The notes beneath the pieces are model-generated. The model worked only from the letters and a program-made list of their open reading frames with translations. It was not told the origin of the DNA and made no database searches. A stretch of 64,000 nt of DNA from SG8-30 sp964406445 (GTDB taxonomy: Bacteria > Pseudomonadota > Gammaproteobacteria > Steroidobacterales > Steroidobacteraceae): NCBI GenBank assembly GCA_964406445.1, contig CAYORU010000007.1:70286-134285 (forward strand), in the 5' to 3' direction. The number at the start of each line of letters is the position of its first letter. Position 1 is the stretch's first letter. Shown piece after piece: positions 34,334 to 42,987 of this stretch. The translations under genes and the position numbers were made by a program.

Positions 34334-34427
34334 GAGGGGACTGCGGCAGACGCCGCAGCCCCTCAACGCACTTGCGCTCGTTGATCTGGCCTTGAGCGGA
34401 CGCCGCAGCCCCTCAACGCACTTGCGC
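34334..34427. repeat. Hairpin and 50-bp direct repeat between convergent TonB receptor genes
   Basis: Two 29-base identical copies lie at 34349-34377 and 34399-34427, with a period of 50 bases; both start GACGCCGCAGCC and end CACTTGCGC. The first copy also pairs with GAGGGGACTGCGGC at 34334-34347 to give a GC-rich stem with one bulged base. The hairpin is well placed to end transcription of the receptor gene stopping at 34320. The second copy has lost most of the pairing arm. The intergenic space (34321-34504) holds no gene. Confidence 0.6.
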
Positions 34428-34504
34428 GTGTTGACTGACGCTTGAGCCGGAGCGGTAGCCGGGCAGGTCCTTCACGCGTGCGTTGCGTCCCTGATCCGTA
34501 GCGA

Positions 34505-37285
34505 TCAGAAGCGGCCCTCGAAGCCGGCCACCATGTTCCATGAGTACAGCTCGTTCTCGGCGAGACGCGCGTTGCCGTTCAGGTAGCGCAACGGCTCGTC
34601 GGTGAGATTCAGGAACTCTGCGTAGACCCGCCACTTCGGCGAGAACGCGTAGCTCAGCTTCAGGTCGAGCTGCGATCGCCCGTCGATGTAGACGTCCTGC
34701 TCGGGTCCGTCGGCGGAGACCTCGTCGAGGTACTCGGAGCGGTAGGTCCAGGCGACCCTGGCCTCGAATCCACGCTTCTCGTAGAAGAGCGCGGCGTTCC
34801 CGGTGTGCTCGGGCTGCAGGAAGAACGGCACCTTGCCGTCGCGATCGAACAGCGTCGCCTCGCCGTCGGTGTAGGTGTAGTTGAGGGCGATGCCCAGGCC
34901 GTCGAACGGCGCTGGCAAGGCGACGAACTGCTGCTGGTAGTTGAGCTCGAGGCCCATCAGCTCGCCGCTCGGCGCGTTCTGCGGCTGGACGATCGCGAGT
35001 TCGCTGAAGGGGCGGCCCTCGAAGATCGCGTTCTCGAGCGTCGTCACCTGCGTGAAGATGGGGTTGTCGACGTCCTTGCTGAACAGCCCCACCGACAGCA
35101 ATCCGGCGGGCTCGAGGTACCACTCGACGCTCACGTCGAGGTTCATCGACTCGAGGGCCTCGAGGTCGGGATTGCCCTGCTCGAGCGAGCCCTCGAACAC
35201 CGCGCCGTCCGGGTCGATCTCGAATTTGCGGAACGGCACCAGGCTCTCGTACGCGGGTCGGCCGATGGTGTTGGTCCACGCGGCCCGCAGCAGCAGGTCG
35301 TCGCGCAGCGCATAGCGCAGGTGCAGCCCGGGCAGGGTGTGGTCGTAGTCCTTGCCGCCGCGGATGTAGGGTGCAGCCGGATCCAGGTCGCCGTCCTCGA
35401 AAAGCAGCTGGTAGGCGGCGTAATCGGCCCTCGTGTCCTCGTAGCGGATGCCGCCGACGAGTTCGAGGCGGCCGAAGCTCGCGCCGGCCATCAGGTAGAA
35501 CGCAGTGACGTCCTCGCTGACCTCGAAGTCGGCGGCCAGGGACTCCTCCAGGCTGTCGCCGTCGGAGCGCTCGAACAGGGCCCGGTCGGCGCCGAAGAGG
35601 CCTTCCACCGCGCCGTAGTCGATGCGCGGCCCGAACGGATAGCGCCCTGAGGCGGCGAAAAAGCCGCCCGGGGCGGATCGGCTCGCCTGGTCGAGCATCA
35701 GGTCGCCGCCGTAGCCGTCGAAAACGTCGCCCTCGGCGTCGCTGGTCTTGTCTCGGCCGGTGAACCGGGCGCCGGCCTTGACGTAGCCGGGCGCCGGGCC
35801 GAAGGAAACCTCGCGCCGCAGATTGGCCTGCAGCATCGTCAGCTCCTCTTCTACGATCTGGCGGCCGCGGAAGACCTCGTTGAACTCGTAGCCGGCCGCG
35901 TCCACGAAGGGCGCGCCGCCATCGACCGTCCAGAAGAAGCGCGAAGTGTCATAGGTCGCGGGGAACACGTCGGAGCTGGCGAATTCCCACTCGTTGTCGA
36001 AGGGCGTGTCCTGCTCCGCCTCGCCGTAGCCGGCGCTCGCGGTGAGCGTGTAGGCGCCGAAACCGAGCTCGGTGCCGAGCGTCGTGTTGAAGATCGACTG
36101 CTTCTCGCGCCGGTACTTCACGAACCGGGCCCCCTCGGCCTCGGTGAACGTGCCGGAGGTCGGCGTCTGGCCGACGAGGTCGCCGTTGCGGTAGTCCATC
36201 TCGGCGGCCTGGCGCTCCTCGGTGTCCTGGAACTCGTTCCAGAGGCTGTTCCAGTAGAAGCGGCGGTTGTCCGCGGGCCGCCAGTCGAGGTTGGCGATGA
36301 AGCCGGTGCGGTTGCGCTCGAGCTCGTAGTCGCGGAGCACGTACTCGTCCGGCACGAGGAAGTCGCCTTCGTCGGTCCATTCGGCGCCGCCCTGGAAGTT
36401 CTCCGAGCGATAGGTGCGCGTCGAGTAGCTTGCGGACAGGAGCAGGCCGAACTGCTGGTCGGCGCCGAGACGCTGGCTGTAGGCGAGCGAGGCGCCGTAC
36501 GGCGACTCCCCGTTCAGGTCGTAGTACCCGAGGTCTGCGGACACCGTCAGCAGCCGCGGCTCGGCGACGTCGAAGGCGGTGGGCGTGACCAGGTTGACCG
36601 ATCCGCCGACGGCGTTGGCGTCCATGTCGGGCGTCACGGCCTTGACGACCTCGAGCTTGGCGAGCAGCTCGGTCGGGATGGTGTCGAGCGCGATGCGCCG
36701 GTCCGCCTCGGGCGCGCCGATGGTCTGGCCGTCGATGGTGACGTTGTTGAGCGCGGGATCGACGCCGCGGATGGAAACGTAGCGCCCTTCGCCCTGGTCG
36801 ATGGCGACGGACACCCCGGCGACCCGCTGCAGCGCCTCGGCCGCGTTCTGGTCGGGGAGCTTGCCCGCGTCGTCGGCGCTCACCGAGTCCTTGATGTTGA
36901 GGGCAGCCTTCTTGTCCTGCAGCGACCTCAGCTGGGCCACGCGGAAGCCGGTCACCACGACGTCGGCCATGACCGGCACGCCCTCGAGCGCTACACGCGC
37001 CTCGGTCATGCCGGCGACGGGCACGTCGATCCGGATGATCGCGTCCGCGTAGCCAAGCGCGCGCACCGTGAGCTCGCGCGTGCCGGCGGCGACTTCGGGG
37101 ATACGGAATTCGCCGGCGCGGTCGGCGGACACCGTGCGCGCACCCCCGTCGAGGCTGACGATCGCACGGCCGACCGGGCGGCCCGCGGAGTCGACGATGC
37201 GCCCGACGACATCGCCGGCGACGGCGGGCTGGGCGAGGACGAGCGCGATGGCCGCGCTGAGACGGGGTGTGAGGCGCTTGTTCAC
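34505..37285 (-). CDS. TonB-dependent receptor with N-terminal carboxypeptidase-regulatory-like domain
   Basis: GTG 37285 gives 926 residues: signal peptide (LTPRLSAAIALVLAQPAVAG), then a CarboxypepD_reg-like fold (VVGRIVDSAGRPVGRAIVSL, GEFRIPEVAAGTRELTV). The plug SVSADDAGKLPDQNAAEALQ continues to the VDPALNNVTIDGQTIGAPE and VTPDMDANAVGGSVNLVTP segments, typical of the TonB-Xanth-Caul (TIGR01782) group. The barrel ends MVAGFEGRF. A further in-frame ATG lies at 37330, but the predicted PhoB site at 37353-37370 leaves the GTG as the likelier start. It is divergent from a phytase gene, so phytate-derived or other organophosphate is a plausible ligand. Confidence 0.9.
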   Translation of the reverse strand: MNKRLTPRLSAAIALVLAQPAVAGDVVGRIVDSAGRPVGRAIVSLDGGARTVSADRAGEFRIPEVAAGTRELTVRALGYADAIIRIDVPVAGMTEARVALEGVPVMADVVVTGFRVAQLRSLQDKKAALNIKDSVSADDAGKLPDQNAAEALQRVAGVSVAIDQGEGRYVSIRGVDPALNNVTIDGQTIGAPEADRRIALDTIPTELLAKLEVVKAVTPDMDANAVGGSVNLVTPTAFDVAEPRLLTVSADLGYYDLNGESPYGASLAYSQRLGADQQFGLLLSASYSTRTYRSENFQGGAEWTDEGDFLVPDEYVLRDYELERNRTGFIANLDWRPADNRRFYWNSLWNEFQDTEERQAAEMDYRNGDLVGQTPTSGTFTEAEGARFVKYRREKQSIFNTTLGTELGFGAYTLTASAGYGEAEQDTPFDNEWEFASSDVFPATYDTSRFFWTVDGGAPFVDAAGYEFNEVFRGRQIVEEELTMLQANLRREVSFGPAPGYVKAGARFTGRDKTSDAEGDVFDGYGGDLMLDQASRSAPGGFFAASGRYPFGPRIDYGAVEGLFGADRALFERSDGDSLEESLAADFEVSEDVTAFYLMAGASFGRLELVGGIRYEDTRADYAAYQLLFEDGDLDPAAPYIRGGKDYDHTLPGLHLRYALRDDLLLRAAWTNTIGRPAYESLVPFRKFEIDPDGAVFEGSLEQGNPDLEALESMNLDVSVEWYLEPAGLLSVGLFSKDVDNPIFTQVTTLENAIFEGRPFSELAIVQPQNAPSGELMGLELNYQQQFVALPAPFDGLGIALNYTYTDGEATLFDRDGKVPFFLQPEHTGNAALFYEKRGFEARVAWTYRSEYLDEVSADGPEQDVYIDGRSQLDLKLSYAFSPKWRVYAEFLNLTDEPLRYLNGNARLAENELYSWNMVAGFEGRF

Positions 37286-37352
37286 GGCGGGCGTCCCTGC
37301 GTTCGACAAAACCGAGTTTCGCCGCCGCATGTGCAGGATTGATTGCCCGCGA

Positions 37353-37370
37353 ATGACAGTCACATGACAC
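37353..37370 (-). promoter_or_regulatory. Putative PhoB box between the TonB receptor and phytase genes
   Basis: Read on the minus strand, GTGTCAT-GTGA-CTGTCAT is a near-perfect PhoB box: two TGTCAT-type 7-mers with four bases between. It faces the receptor gene (GTG at 37285, 68 bases away) and lies 66 bases from the phytase TTG at 37436 on the other side. An AATCAAT run about ten bases downstream on the minus strand is a possible -10. A single box could serve both divergent genes. Confidence 0.75.
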
Positions 37371-37435
37371 TTGCGCGGACCCTGCATCTGCGTTTTCATG
37401 CCGCGGCGCGTGGCGTCTTCCATGGAGGGACGAGC

Positions 37436-38497
37436 TTGAGCCGAGGGATCCCGATTTTTTTTGCCACGGTGCTGCTTGCCCTGGCGGGCTGTGCCGATCT
37501 CTCGCCCGGATTCAGGGCGCTACCGGTCGTCGAGGAACGCTACGTCACCGCGCTGACGCCGCGCGACAACATCGACTCGTTGTCGGTCTGGATCGCCCCG
37601 GACGGCGTCGCGTGGCTGCTGGCCACCGCGAAGGAGACGGACCGGATCGTGGTCTACGATGCGGCCGACGGACGCGAGCTCGCGCGACACGGCGCGAGCG
37701 GCGGCGGGCCCGGCGAGTTGCGCCGTCCGAACGGCATCGCCGTCAGCGGTGACCTGGCCTTCGTGGTCGAGCGCGACAACCTGCGGGTGCAGGTCTTTGG
37801 CCTGCCCGGCTTCGAGCCCCTGCACGTGTTCGGCGAGGCGGAGCTCATCTACCCGTACGGCCTGTGGATCCGCGAGCTCGGCGGCGGGCGGCGCGAGGTC
37901 TACGTCAGCGACGAGTACGCGCAGCCCGACGGCAGCGTGCCGCCGCTCGCCGACCTCGGCGAGCGCATCAAGGTCTACCGGGTCGAGGGCGACGGCGCTC
38001 CGCTCGCGTCTCGCCACCTGCGCTCCTTCGGTGACACCACGCCGCGCGGGGCGCTGCGGATCGTCGAGTCGCTGTGGGGAGATCCCGCGGCCGGCCGGCT
38101 GCTGATCGCGGAGGAGGACGAGTCCTACGGCAGCGAGCTGAAGGTCTACGATCTCGCCGGCCGCTTCACAGGCACCCTCGTCGGGCGCGAGCAGTTCGTG
38201 CACCAGGCCGAGGGCATCGCGCTCTGGGCCTGCCCGGACGGCAGCGGCTGGTGGATCGCGACCGACCAGCACTCGAGGGCGAATCGCTGGCATCTGTTCG
38301 ACCGGCTCACCCTCGAGCACGTTTCGAGCTTCCGGGGCGCGGTGACCAACACGACCGACGGCATCTGGCTGCACCAGGGGCCATTGCCGGGGTTCCCGGG
38401 CGGCGCCCTGTTCGCCTCGCACGCGGACGCGGCGGTCAGCGCCTTCGACTGGCGCGACGTGGCGAAGGCCGCAGGGATCCCCGACGGCTGTCCCTGA
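37436..38497 (+). CDS. Beta-propeller phytase, exported lipoprotein-like
   Basis: The start is a TTG at 37436 with GGAGGG six bases upstream, giving 353 residues. A lipoprotein-type signal (IPIFFATVLLALAGC) precedes the phytase propeller. Blades are seen as DNIDSLSVWIAPDGVAWLLA, RIVVYDAADGRELARHGASG, RRPNGIAVSGDLAFVVERDN followed by RVQVFGLPGF, and PYGLWIRE. This pattern (PNGIAV, VVERDN-RVQVF) is that of beta-propeller phytases, which release phosphate from phytate with calcium. The upstream in-frame ATG at 37343 would add about 30 residues without a ribosome-binding site. It is divergent from a TonB-dependent receptor across a PhoB-like box. Confidence 0.85.
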   Translation: MSRGIPIFFATVLLALAGCADLSPGFRALPVVEERYVTALTPRDNIDSLSVWIAPDGVAWLLATAKETDRIVVYDAADGRELARHGASGGGPGELRRPNGIAVSGDLAFVVERDNLRVQVFGLPGFEPLHVFGEAELIYPYGLWIRELGGGRREVYVSDEYAQPDGSVPPLADLGERIKVYRVEGDGAPLASRHLRSFGDTTPRGALRIVESLWGDPAAGRLLIAEEDESYGSELKVYDLAGRFTGTLVGREQFVHQAEGIALWACPDGSGWWIATDQHSRANRWHLFDRLTLEHVSSFRGAVTNTTDGIWLHQGPLPGFPGGALFASHADAAVSAFDWRDVAKAAGIPDGCP

Positions 38498-38514
38498 GCA
38501 GGACCGCGTCAGGC

Positions 38515-39723
38515 CTAGCCCGGCCTTCCGTCGACCCTTGCGGCGACAAGCATCGGCGCGTGGCGGCCGATCCACGGCAGCCAGCCGGCCAGCCAGGCGG
38601 CGGCGGCCAGGAGCGCGAGCACGGTGAACAGCGCGGGGCGCGAGGCAAGCACGAGCTCACTCGCCAACCGCGCGAGGGTCGCGGCCTGCAGCAGCAGGAA
38701 CAGCGCGACGGTGAATCGGTCCATCGCGAGCGCCCGCCCGGAGTGGCCGAGCGTGACCCGCGTGACCATGGCGAGCACGAGGCTGCCGAGGAAGCCCATG
38801 CCGAGGGCGTGCAGCGGCGCGCGGCCGACCAGCCATTCGCCGCTCAACGCGTAGCTGGCGCTGGCGAGCGCCTGCAGCGCGAGCCCGAGCGGCAGCCACA
38901 GGAATGCCACGTACAGCGTCCACAGCAGCGGGATGCCGCGGGCCACCCACGGCCGCCAGCGCAGCCAGATGAAGCCGGTCAGCAGCGCGAGTGCCGCGTC
39001 CGGCAGCCACAGCCCCTCGAAGCGCCCCGCGAGCGCGAGCGCCTGGTGGCCGATGAACAGGGCCGTGCCTGCGACCAGCCACCACAGCGGGCGATGCGGC
39101 CGGTAGCCCGCCACGGCCGAGGCGGTGAAGAAAGGCAGCATGCGGTGGCTGACCGCGAAGGCGGCCGGCAGCAGGCCGCACCACAGCGCGATCCGCGGCG
39201 CCGCGTGCAGCAGGGCCGGATCGGGCGCGAGCAGCGCCCAGGCGAAGAGGAACTGCGAGATCGTCGCGAGGCCGAGCGCGAGGGCGGTCACCACGGCGTG
39301 CGGGACGACCTGCTCGCTGTCGAGCAGCACCCTGAGCAGCGCGATCCACCCCACCAGCCAGCCGAGGCAGCCGGCCAGCACGCCGAGCGTGAACACCGCC
39401 GTGCCGGCCCAGATACCGGCGAGACCGAGCGCCAGTGAGGTCATGAAGAGGGCGAAGGTCGGGACGTAGACTCCCCGCGGCACCGCCGGGCCGTCCATCC
39501 AGCGCGGATAGGTCGTGAACAGGAAGCCGAAGATGAACGGCCCGAACAACGCGTAGAGCATCAGCCAGGCGTGGGCCCAGATCGGCGCTAGCGCTGGCTG
39601 CGGCCAGGGCAGCGGCCAGCTGCGCCCGGCGAGCTCCACCGCCCACCACGCCCCGGAGGCTGCCGCGGCGGCCATGCCGGCCGAGAACAGCATCCGGTGC
39701 GGGGCGGCGGTGAAGGCGCTCAC
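38515..39723 (-). CDS. nnrS: NnrS family haem-copper membrane protein
   Basis: The 402-residue protein is very hydrophobic with about twelve membrane helices. It starts near the NnrS signature HRMLFSAGMAAAAASGAWWA, followed by WLMLYALFGPFIFGFLFTTY and PRWMDG. Other family segments are SHRMLPFFTASAV and HALGMGFLGSLVLAMVTRV followed by TLGHSGR. NnrS proteins contain haem and copper and lower nitrosative stress during denitrification. The gene starts 7 bases after the NO reductase stop on the same strand, so both are probably one transcript driven from the Dnr-type box at 42092. Confidence 0.92.
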   Translation of the reverse strand: MSAFTAAPHRMLFSAGMAAAAASGAWWAVELAGRSWPLPWPQPALAPIWAHAWLMLYALFGPFIFGFLFTTYPRWMDGPAVPRGVYVPTFALFMTSLALGLAGIWAGTAVFTLGVLAGCLGWLVGWIALLRVLLDSEQVVPHAVVTALALGLATISQFLFAWALLAPDPALLHAAPRIALWCGLLPAAFAVSHRMLPFFTASAVAGYRPHRPLWWLVAGTALFIGHQALALAGRFEGLWLPDAALALLTGFIWLRWRPWVARGIPLLWTLYVAFLWLPLGLALQALASASYALSGEWLVGRAPLHALGMGFLGSLVLAMVTRVTLGHSGRALAMDRFTVALFLLLQAATLARLASELVLASRPALFTVLALLAAAAWLAGWLPWIGRHAPMLVAARVDGRPG

Positions 39724-39730
39724 CGGGGCT

Positions 39731-42016
39731 TCAGCCGCCGGTCCTGCCGGGCGCGGTCGCAGGCAGCGCCGCGCCGCGCGAGCGGGGCCGGAAGTACAGC
39801 CGCAGGACGAAGAGCGCCACGATCAGCGCGCCGGCGGAGAACACGATGTCGCCGGGCACGCGCATCCAGACCAGGGTCTGGATCACGTCGGAGTACAGGA
39901 ACTCCGGCGAGCGCGCGAACCAGAAGCCGTTCTCCACCGCGGCCTTCACCTGCAGGATGCCGACCGGGGCGAGCGAGAGGAGCGCCATCGCCGCGAGCCC
40001 GCCGTTCAGCGTCCAGAACGCGCCGGCCAGCAGCTTCTCGTCCCACACCGCGCGCACCGGCACGAGCCGCAGGCAGAACAGCATCAGCCCGATGCCGAGC
40101 ATGCCGTAGACGCCGAACAGCGCCGTGTGGCCGTGCAGCGGCGTCGTGTTGAGGCCCTGCATGTAGTAGAGCGCGAGCGGCGGATTGATCAGGAAGCCGA
40201 ACAGGCCCGCGCCGACCAGGTTCCAGAACGCCACCGCGACGAAGAACAGGATCGGCCAGCGGTAGGTGGCGACCCAGGGCCGGGTCTTGAGGTGCGAGTA
40301 GTTGCCGAAGGCCTCGAAGCCGATCAGCGCGAGCGGCACCACCTCGAGCGCGGAGAACACCGAGCCGAAGGCCAGCACCGCGGTCGGCGTGCCGGTCCAG
40401 TAGAGGTGGTGCAGGGTGCCGAGCACGCCGCCGGACAGGAAGATCACCGTGGCGAACAGCACGCCGTTGACGGCGGTCGTGTTGCGCACCAGGCCGAGGC
40501 GCACGAACAGGAAGGCGATGACCGCGGTCGCGAACACCTCGAAGAAGCCCTCGACCCACAGGTGCACGACCCACCAGCGCCAGTACTCGACCATGGCGAG
40601 GTGCGTGGCGTGGCCCCACATCAGGCCGGCGCCGTAGAAGAGCCCGATCGCGACCACCGACAGGAACAGGATGCCGGTGATGGTCTTGTGCTCGCCGCCG
40701 GCGCGCATCGCCGGCCACAGCGCGCGGCCCACGAGCCCCAGCCAGATCATCAGGCCGACGAACAGGAAGGCCTGCCAGAAGCGGCCGAGGTCGACGTACT
40801 CCCAGCCCTGGTGGCCGAACCAGAAGTTCGCCTCGAGGCTCATGCTCTGCTGCATCACCGACAGCCACTGGCCGGTGAACGCGCCGACCACGATCACGAG
40901 CAGCGCGACGAACAGGAAGTCGACGCCCGCCCGCTGCAGCGGCGGCTCGCGCCCGGCGATCGCCGGCGCGATGAAGAGCCCCGTGCCGAGCCAGGCGGTG
41001 GCGATCCACAGCACCGAGAGCTGCGTGTGCCAGGTCCGGGCGAGCGTATAGGGCAGGTAGTCGGCGAGCGGGAAGTCGTAGAAGGACTGGCCCTCGACCG
41101 CGTAGTGCGCGGTGATGCCGCCGAGCGCGACCTGCACCAGGAACAGCGCGATCGCCAGCACGAAGAACTTGATGCTCGCGCGCATGGACGGCGTGATGGT
41201 GAGACCCGCGAGCGGGTCCTGCGCCGGCACCTCGGCCGGCGGCTCGCGGCCGGCGGTCGCGGCGTGGTGCCAGGCCAGCGCGCCGATGCCGCCGAGCAGC
41301 AGGAAGATGCTGACGAAGGTCCACAGGTAGGTGGGCGAGGTCGGAGTGTTGCCCACGAGCGGCTCGTGCGGCCAGTTGCTGGTGTAGCTGACGTCGTCGC
41401 CGGGGCGGTTCGTGACCGCCGCCCAGGCCGACCAGAACACGAACGCCGCGAGCGCCTCGCGCCGGGCCGGGTCCGGCACGGCGTCGTTCTTCATCGCGTA
41501 CTGCTCGCGCAGCCGCGCCGTCTCCGGCGCGTTCGAGAACAGCGACAGGTAGTGCTCGCGCACCTCGCCGATGGCGGCGGCGCGCTCGGGCGAGACCCTG
41601 AGGACGCCGCTGTCCGCGTCGTAGGTGTTCTGCCGCAGCCCGACCTCGAGCTCGGCCTGCAGCGCGGCCTGGTCGGCCTCCCCGAGGTCGGCGTAGCGCG
41701 AGCCGTAGCGCGCCAGCGCGCGGGCGTCGAGCAGGGCGACGGCCTCGCGGTGCAGCCAGTCGGCGGTCCAGTCGGGGGCGACGTAGCTGCCGTGGCCCCA
41801 GATCGAGCCGAGCTGGTGGCCGCCGATGGATTGCCAGACCTGCTGGCCTTGCATGATGCTGCCGGGGCCGAACACCACCCGGCCGTCGGTGCTGCGCACC
41901 TCGGTGGGGATGGGTGGAGCCTGCTGGTAGATCTCCCGGCCGAGCAGGCCGAGGATGCCGAAGGAGACGAGCATGACCGTGCCTAGCACGGTCCACAGAC
42001 GCCGGGTCGATGTCAT
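39731..42016 (-). CDS. norZ: Quinol-dependent nitric oxide reductase (qNor), single subunit
   Basis: The 761-residue protein fuses the NorC-like soluble N-terminal domain (VVFGPGSIMQGQQVWQSIGG, HQLGSIWGHGSYVAPDW) to the haem-copper oxidase-type NorB helices. There is no CxxCH, so electrons come from quinol, not cytochrome c. Haem/FeB ligands lie in the conserved segments TWHTQLSVLWIATAWLGTGL, VEYWRWWVVHLWVEGFFEVF and LHHLYWTGTP. It reduces 2 NO to N2O at the cytoplasmic membrane. An AAGGA ribosome-binding site precedes the ATG. Expression is likely Dnr/NO-controlled through the box centred 82 bases upstream. Confidence 0.95.
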   Translation of the reverse strand: MTSTRRLWTVLGTVMLVSFGILGLLGREIYQQAPPIPTEVRSTDGRVVFGPGSIMQGQQVWQSIGGHQLGSIWGHGSYVAPDWTADWLHREAVALLDARALARYGSRYADLGEADQAALQAELEVGLRQNTYDADSGVLRVSPERAAAIGEVREHYLSLFSNAPETARLREQYAMKNDAVPDPARREALAAFVFWSAWAAVTNRPGDDVSYTSNWPHEPLVGNTPTSPTYLWTFVSIFLLLGGIGALAWHHAATAGREPPAEVPAQDPLAGLTITPSMRASIKFFVLAIALFLVQVALGGITAHYAVEGQSFYDFPLADYLPYTLARTWHTQLSVLWIATAWLGTGLFIAPAIAGREPPLQRAGVDFLFVALLVIVVGAFTGQWLSVMQQSMSLEANFWFGHQGWEYVDLGRFWQAFLFVGLMIWLGLVGRALWPAMRAGGEHKTITGILFLSVVAIGLFYGAGLMWGHATHLAMVEYWRWWVVHLWVEGFFEVFATAVIAFLFVRLGLVRNTTAVNGVLFATVIFLSGGVLGTLHHLYWTGTPTAVLAFGSVFSALEVVPLALIGFEAFGNYSHLKTRPWVATYRWPILFFVAVAFWNLVGAGLFGFLINPPLALYYMQGLNTTPLHGHTALFGVYGMLGIGLMLFCLRLVPVRAVWDEKLLAGAFWTLNGGLAAMALLSLAPVGILQVKAAVENGFWFARSPEFLYSDVIQTLVWMRVPGDIVFSAGALIVALFVLRLYFRPRSRGAALPATAPGRTGG

Positions 42017-42091
42017 GGCGGGTCCTTCTTGACGTCGTCGCGGGCTGACGCCCGGATGGGGCCAGTGTCGGCAGGAGCCGGGACGGGTGCC

Positions 42092-42105
42092 TTGACCGGG
42101 ATCAA
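42092..42105. promoter_or_regulatory. Dnr/Fnr-type box between NO reductase and regulator genes
   Basis: TTGAC-CGGG-ATCAA matches the TTGAT-N4-ATCAA consensus of Fnr/Dnr proteins with one change. Its centre is 82 bases from the NO reductase ATG (42016, minus strand) and about 87 from the regulator ATG (42186, plus strand). It could activate the former and auto-regulate the latter. Confidence 0.75.
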
Positions 42106-42185
42106 GGCGGGTCTAGGGGTTTTCCGAGGGTCGTGCGGCGGCCGATGCGCTTGTCCGCGCCCAGGGCCGCTCCTATCCTCCGCGC

Positions 42186-42875
42186 ATGCTCATGGAAGCC
42201 GCCGTCCTCGAGGCGCTGCGCGCCCACCCGCTGTTCGTGGCCTTCGACGACGAGGCCTTCGAGCGGCTGACGGCCGCCGCGCAACTCGTCGAGCTCGACG
42301 CCGGCCAGCTGCTGTTCCAGCGCGGCGACCCGGCGCGGGCGTTCTACATCGTCATGCGCGGCCAGGCGAAGCTCTACATGCAGTCGCGTGCCGGCGACGA
42401 GAAGATCCTCGCGCTGCTGCAGCCGGGCCAGAGCTTCGCTGAGGCGATCATGTTCATGCAGGGCCCGGTCTACCCGGTCAGCGCCGCCGCGACCGAGCCG
42501 ACCGCGCTCGTCTCGATGCCGGTGCGCGAGTACCTGCAGGCGCTGCGCGCCGACGTCAACACCTGCCTGCGGCTCCTCGGCGTGCTGAGCCAGCGGCTGC
42601 ACGCCCACGTGCAGGAGATCGAGGAGCTGACGCTCGAGAGCGCGGGGCATCGCCTCGCGCGCCACCTGCTGCGCCGCGCCACACCCGATGCGCAGGGTCG
42701 CGCGCGCGTGCACTTCGACGAGACCCGCCAGATGCTCGCTTCGCAGCTCGCCATGAAGCCGGAGACGCTCTCGCGCCTGACGCGCTCGCTCACCGAGGCC
42801 GGCCTCATCGAGCTCGACGGGCGCGACATCCTCATCCCCGACGTCTCCCGCCTCGAGGCCTGGAGCGAGCGCTAG
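42186..42875 (+). CDS. dnr: Crp/Fnr family regulator of the Dnr (nitric-oxide-responsive) type
   Basis: The 229-residue protein has an N-terminal cyclic-nucleotide-binding-like beta roll (about 10-125; GQLLFQRGDPARAFYIVMRG, LLQPGQSFAEAIMF). A dimer helix and a Crp-type winged helix follow (HFDETRQMLASQLAMKPETL), with recognition sequence Glu-Thr-Leu-Ser-Arg, the form that reads TTGA-type boxes. It has only one cysteine, so the iron-sulfur cluster of Fnr is absent. That favours a haem/NO-sensing Dnr. No clear ribosome-binding site is seen; a TATCCT at 42173-42178 hints at a very short leader. It sits between qNor and nirS. Confidence 0.85.
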   Translation: MLMEAAVLEALRAHPLFVAFDDEAFERLTAAAQLVELDAGQLLFQRGDPARAFYIVMRGQAKLYMQSRAGDEKILALLQPGQSFAEAIMFMQGPVYPVSAAATEPTALVSMPVREYLQALRADVNTCLRLLGVLSQRLHAHVQEIEELTLESAGHRLARHLLRRATPDAQGRARVHFDETRQMLASQLAMKPETLSRLTRSLTEAGLIELDGRDILIPDVSRLEAWSER

Positions 42876-42898
42876 CGCGGGTCGCGTGCGCGGCGCGC

Positions 42899-42912
42899 TT
42901 GACCCAGGTCAA
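42899..42912 (+). promoter_or_regulatory. Dnr/Fnr-type box upstream of nirS
   Basis: TTGAC-CCAG-GTCAA is a palindrome of the Dnr/Fnr class, centred 82 bases before the nirS ATG at 42988. That is the same spacing as the box in front of the NO reductase gene. It begins 24 bases after the regulator stop, so nirS has its own promoter. Confidence 0.8.
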
Positions 42913-42987
42913 TGCCCGGCGAGCGCTCCCGGGCTAGCTTCACCTCATGCGGGGCGCCACGCCCCGCCCACGGACGTGGAGCAAGAC

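Noticed and set aside
34413..35279. 288-residue minus-strand frame inside the TonB receptor
   Set aside because: Arg-rich shadow of the receptor gene. The receptor frame has TonB barrel motifs and a terminal Phe.
39674..41986. 770-residue frame on the plus strand opposite the NO reductase
   Set aside because: It is the antisense shadow of qNor: His/Arg/Glu-rich with no recognisable domain, while the minus strand carries all family motifs.
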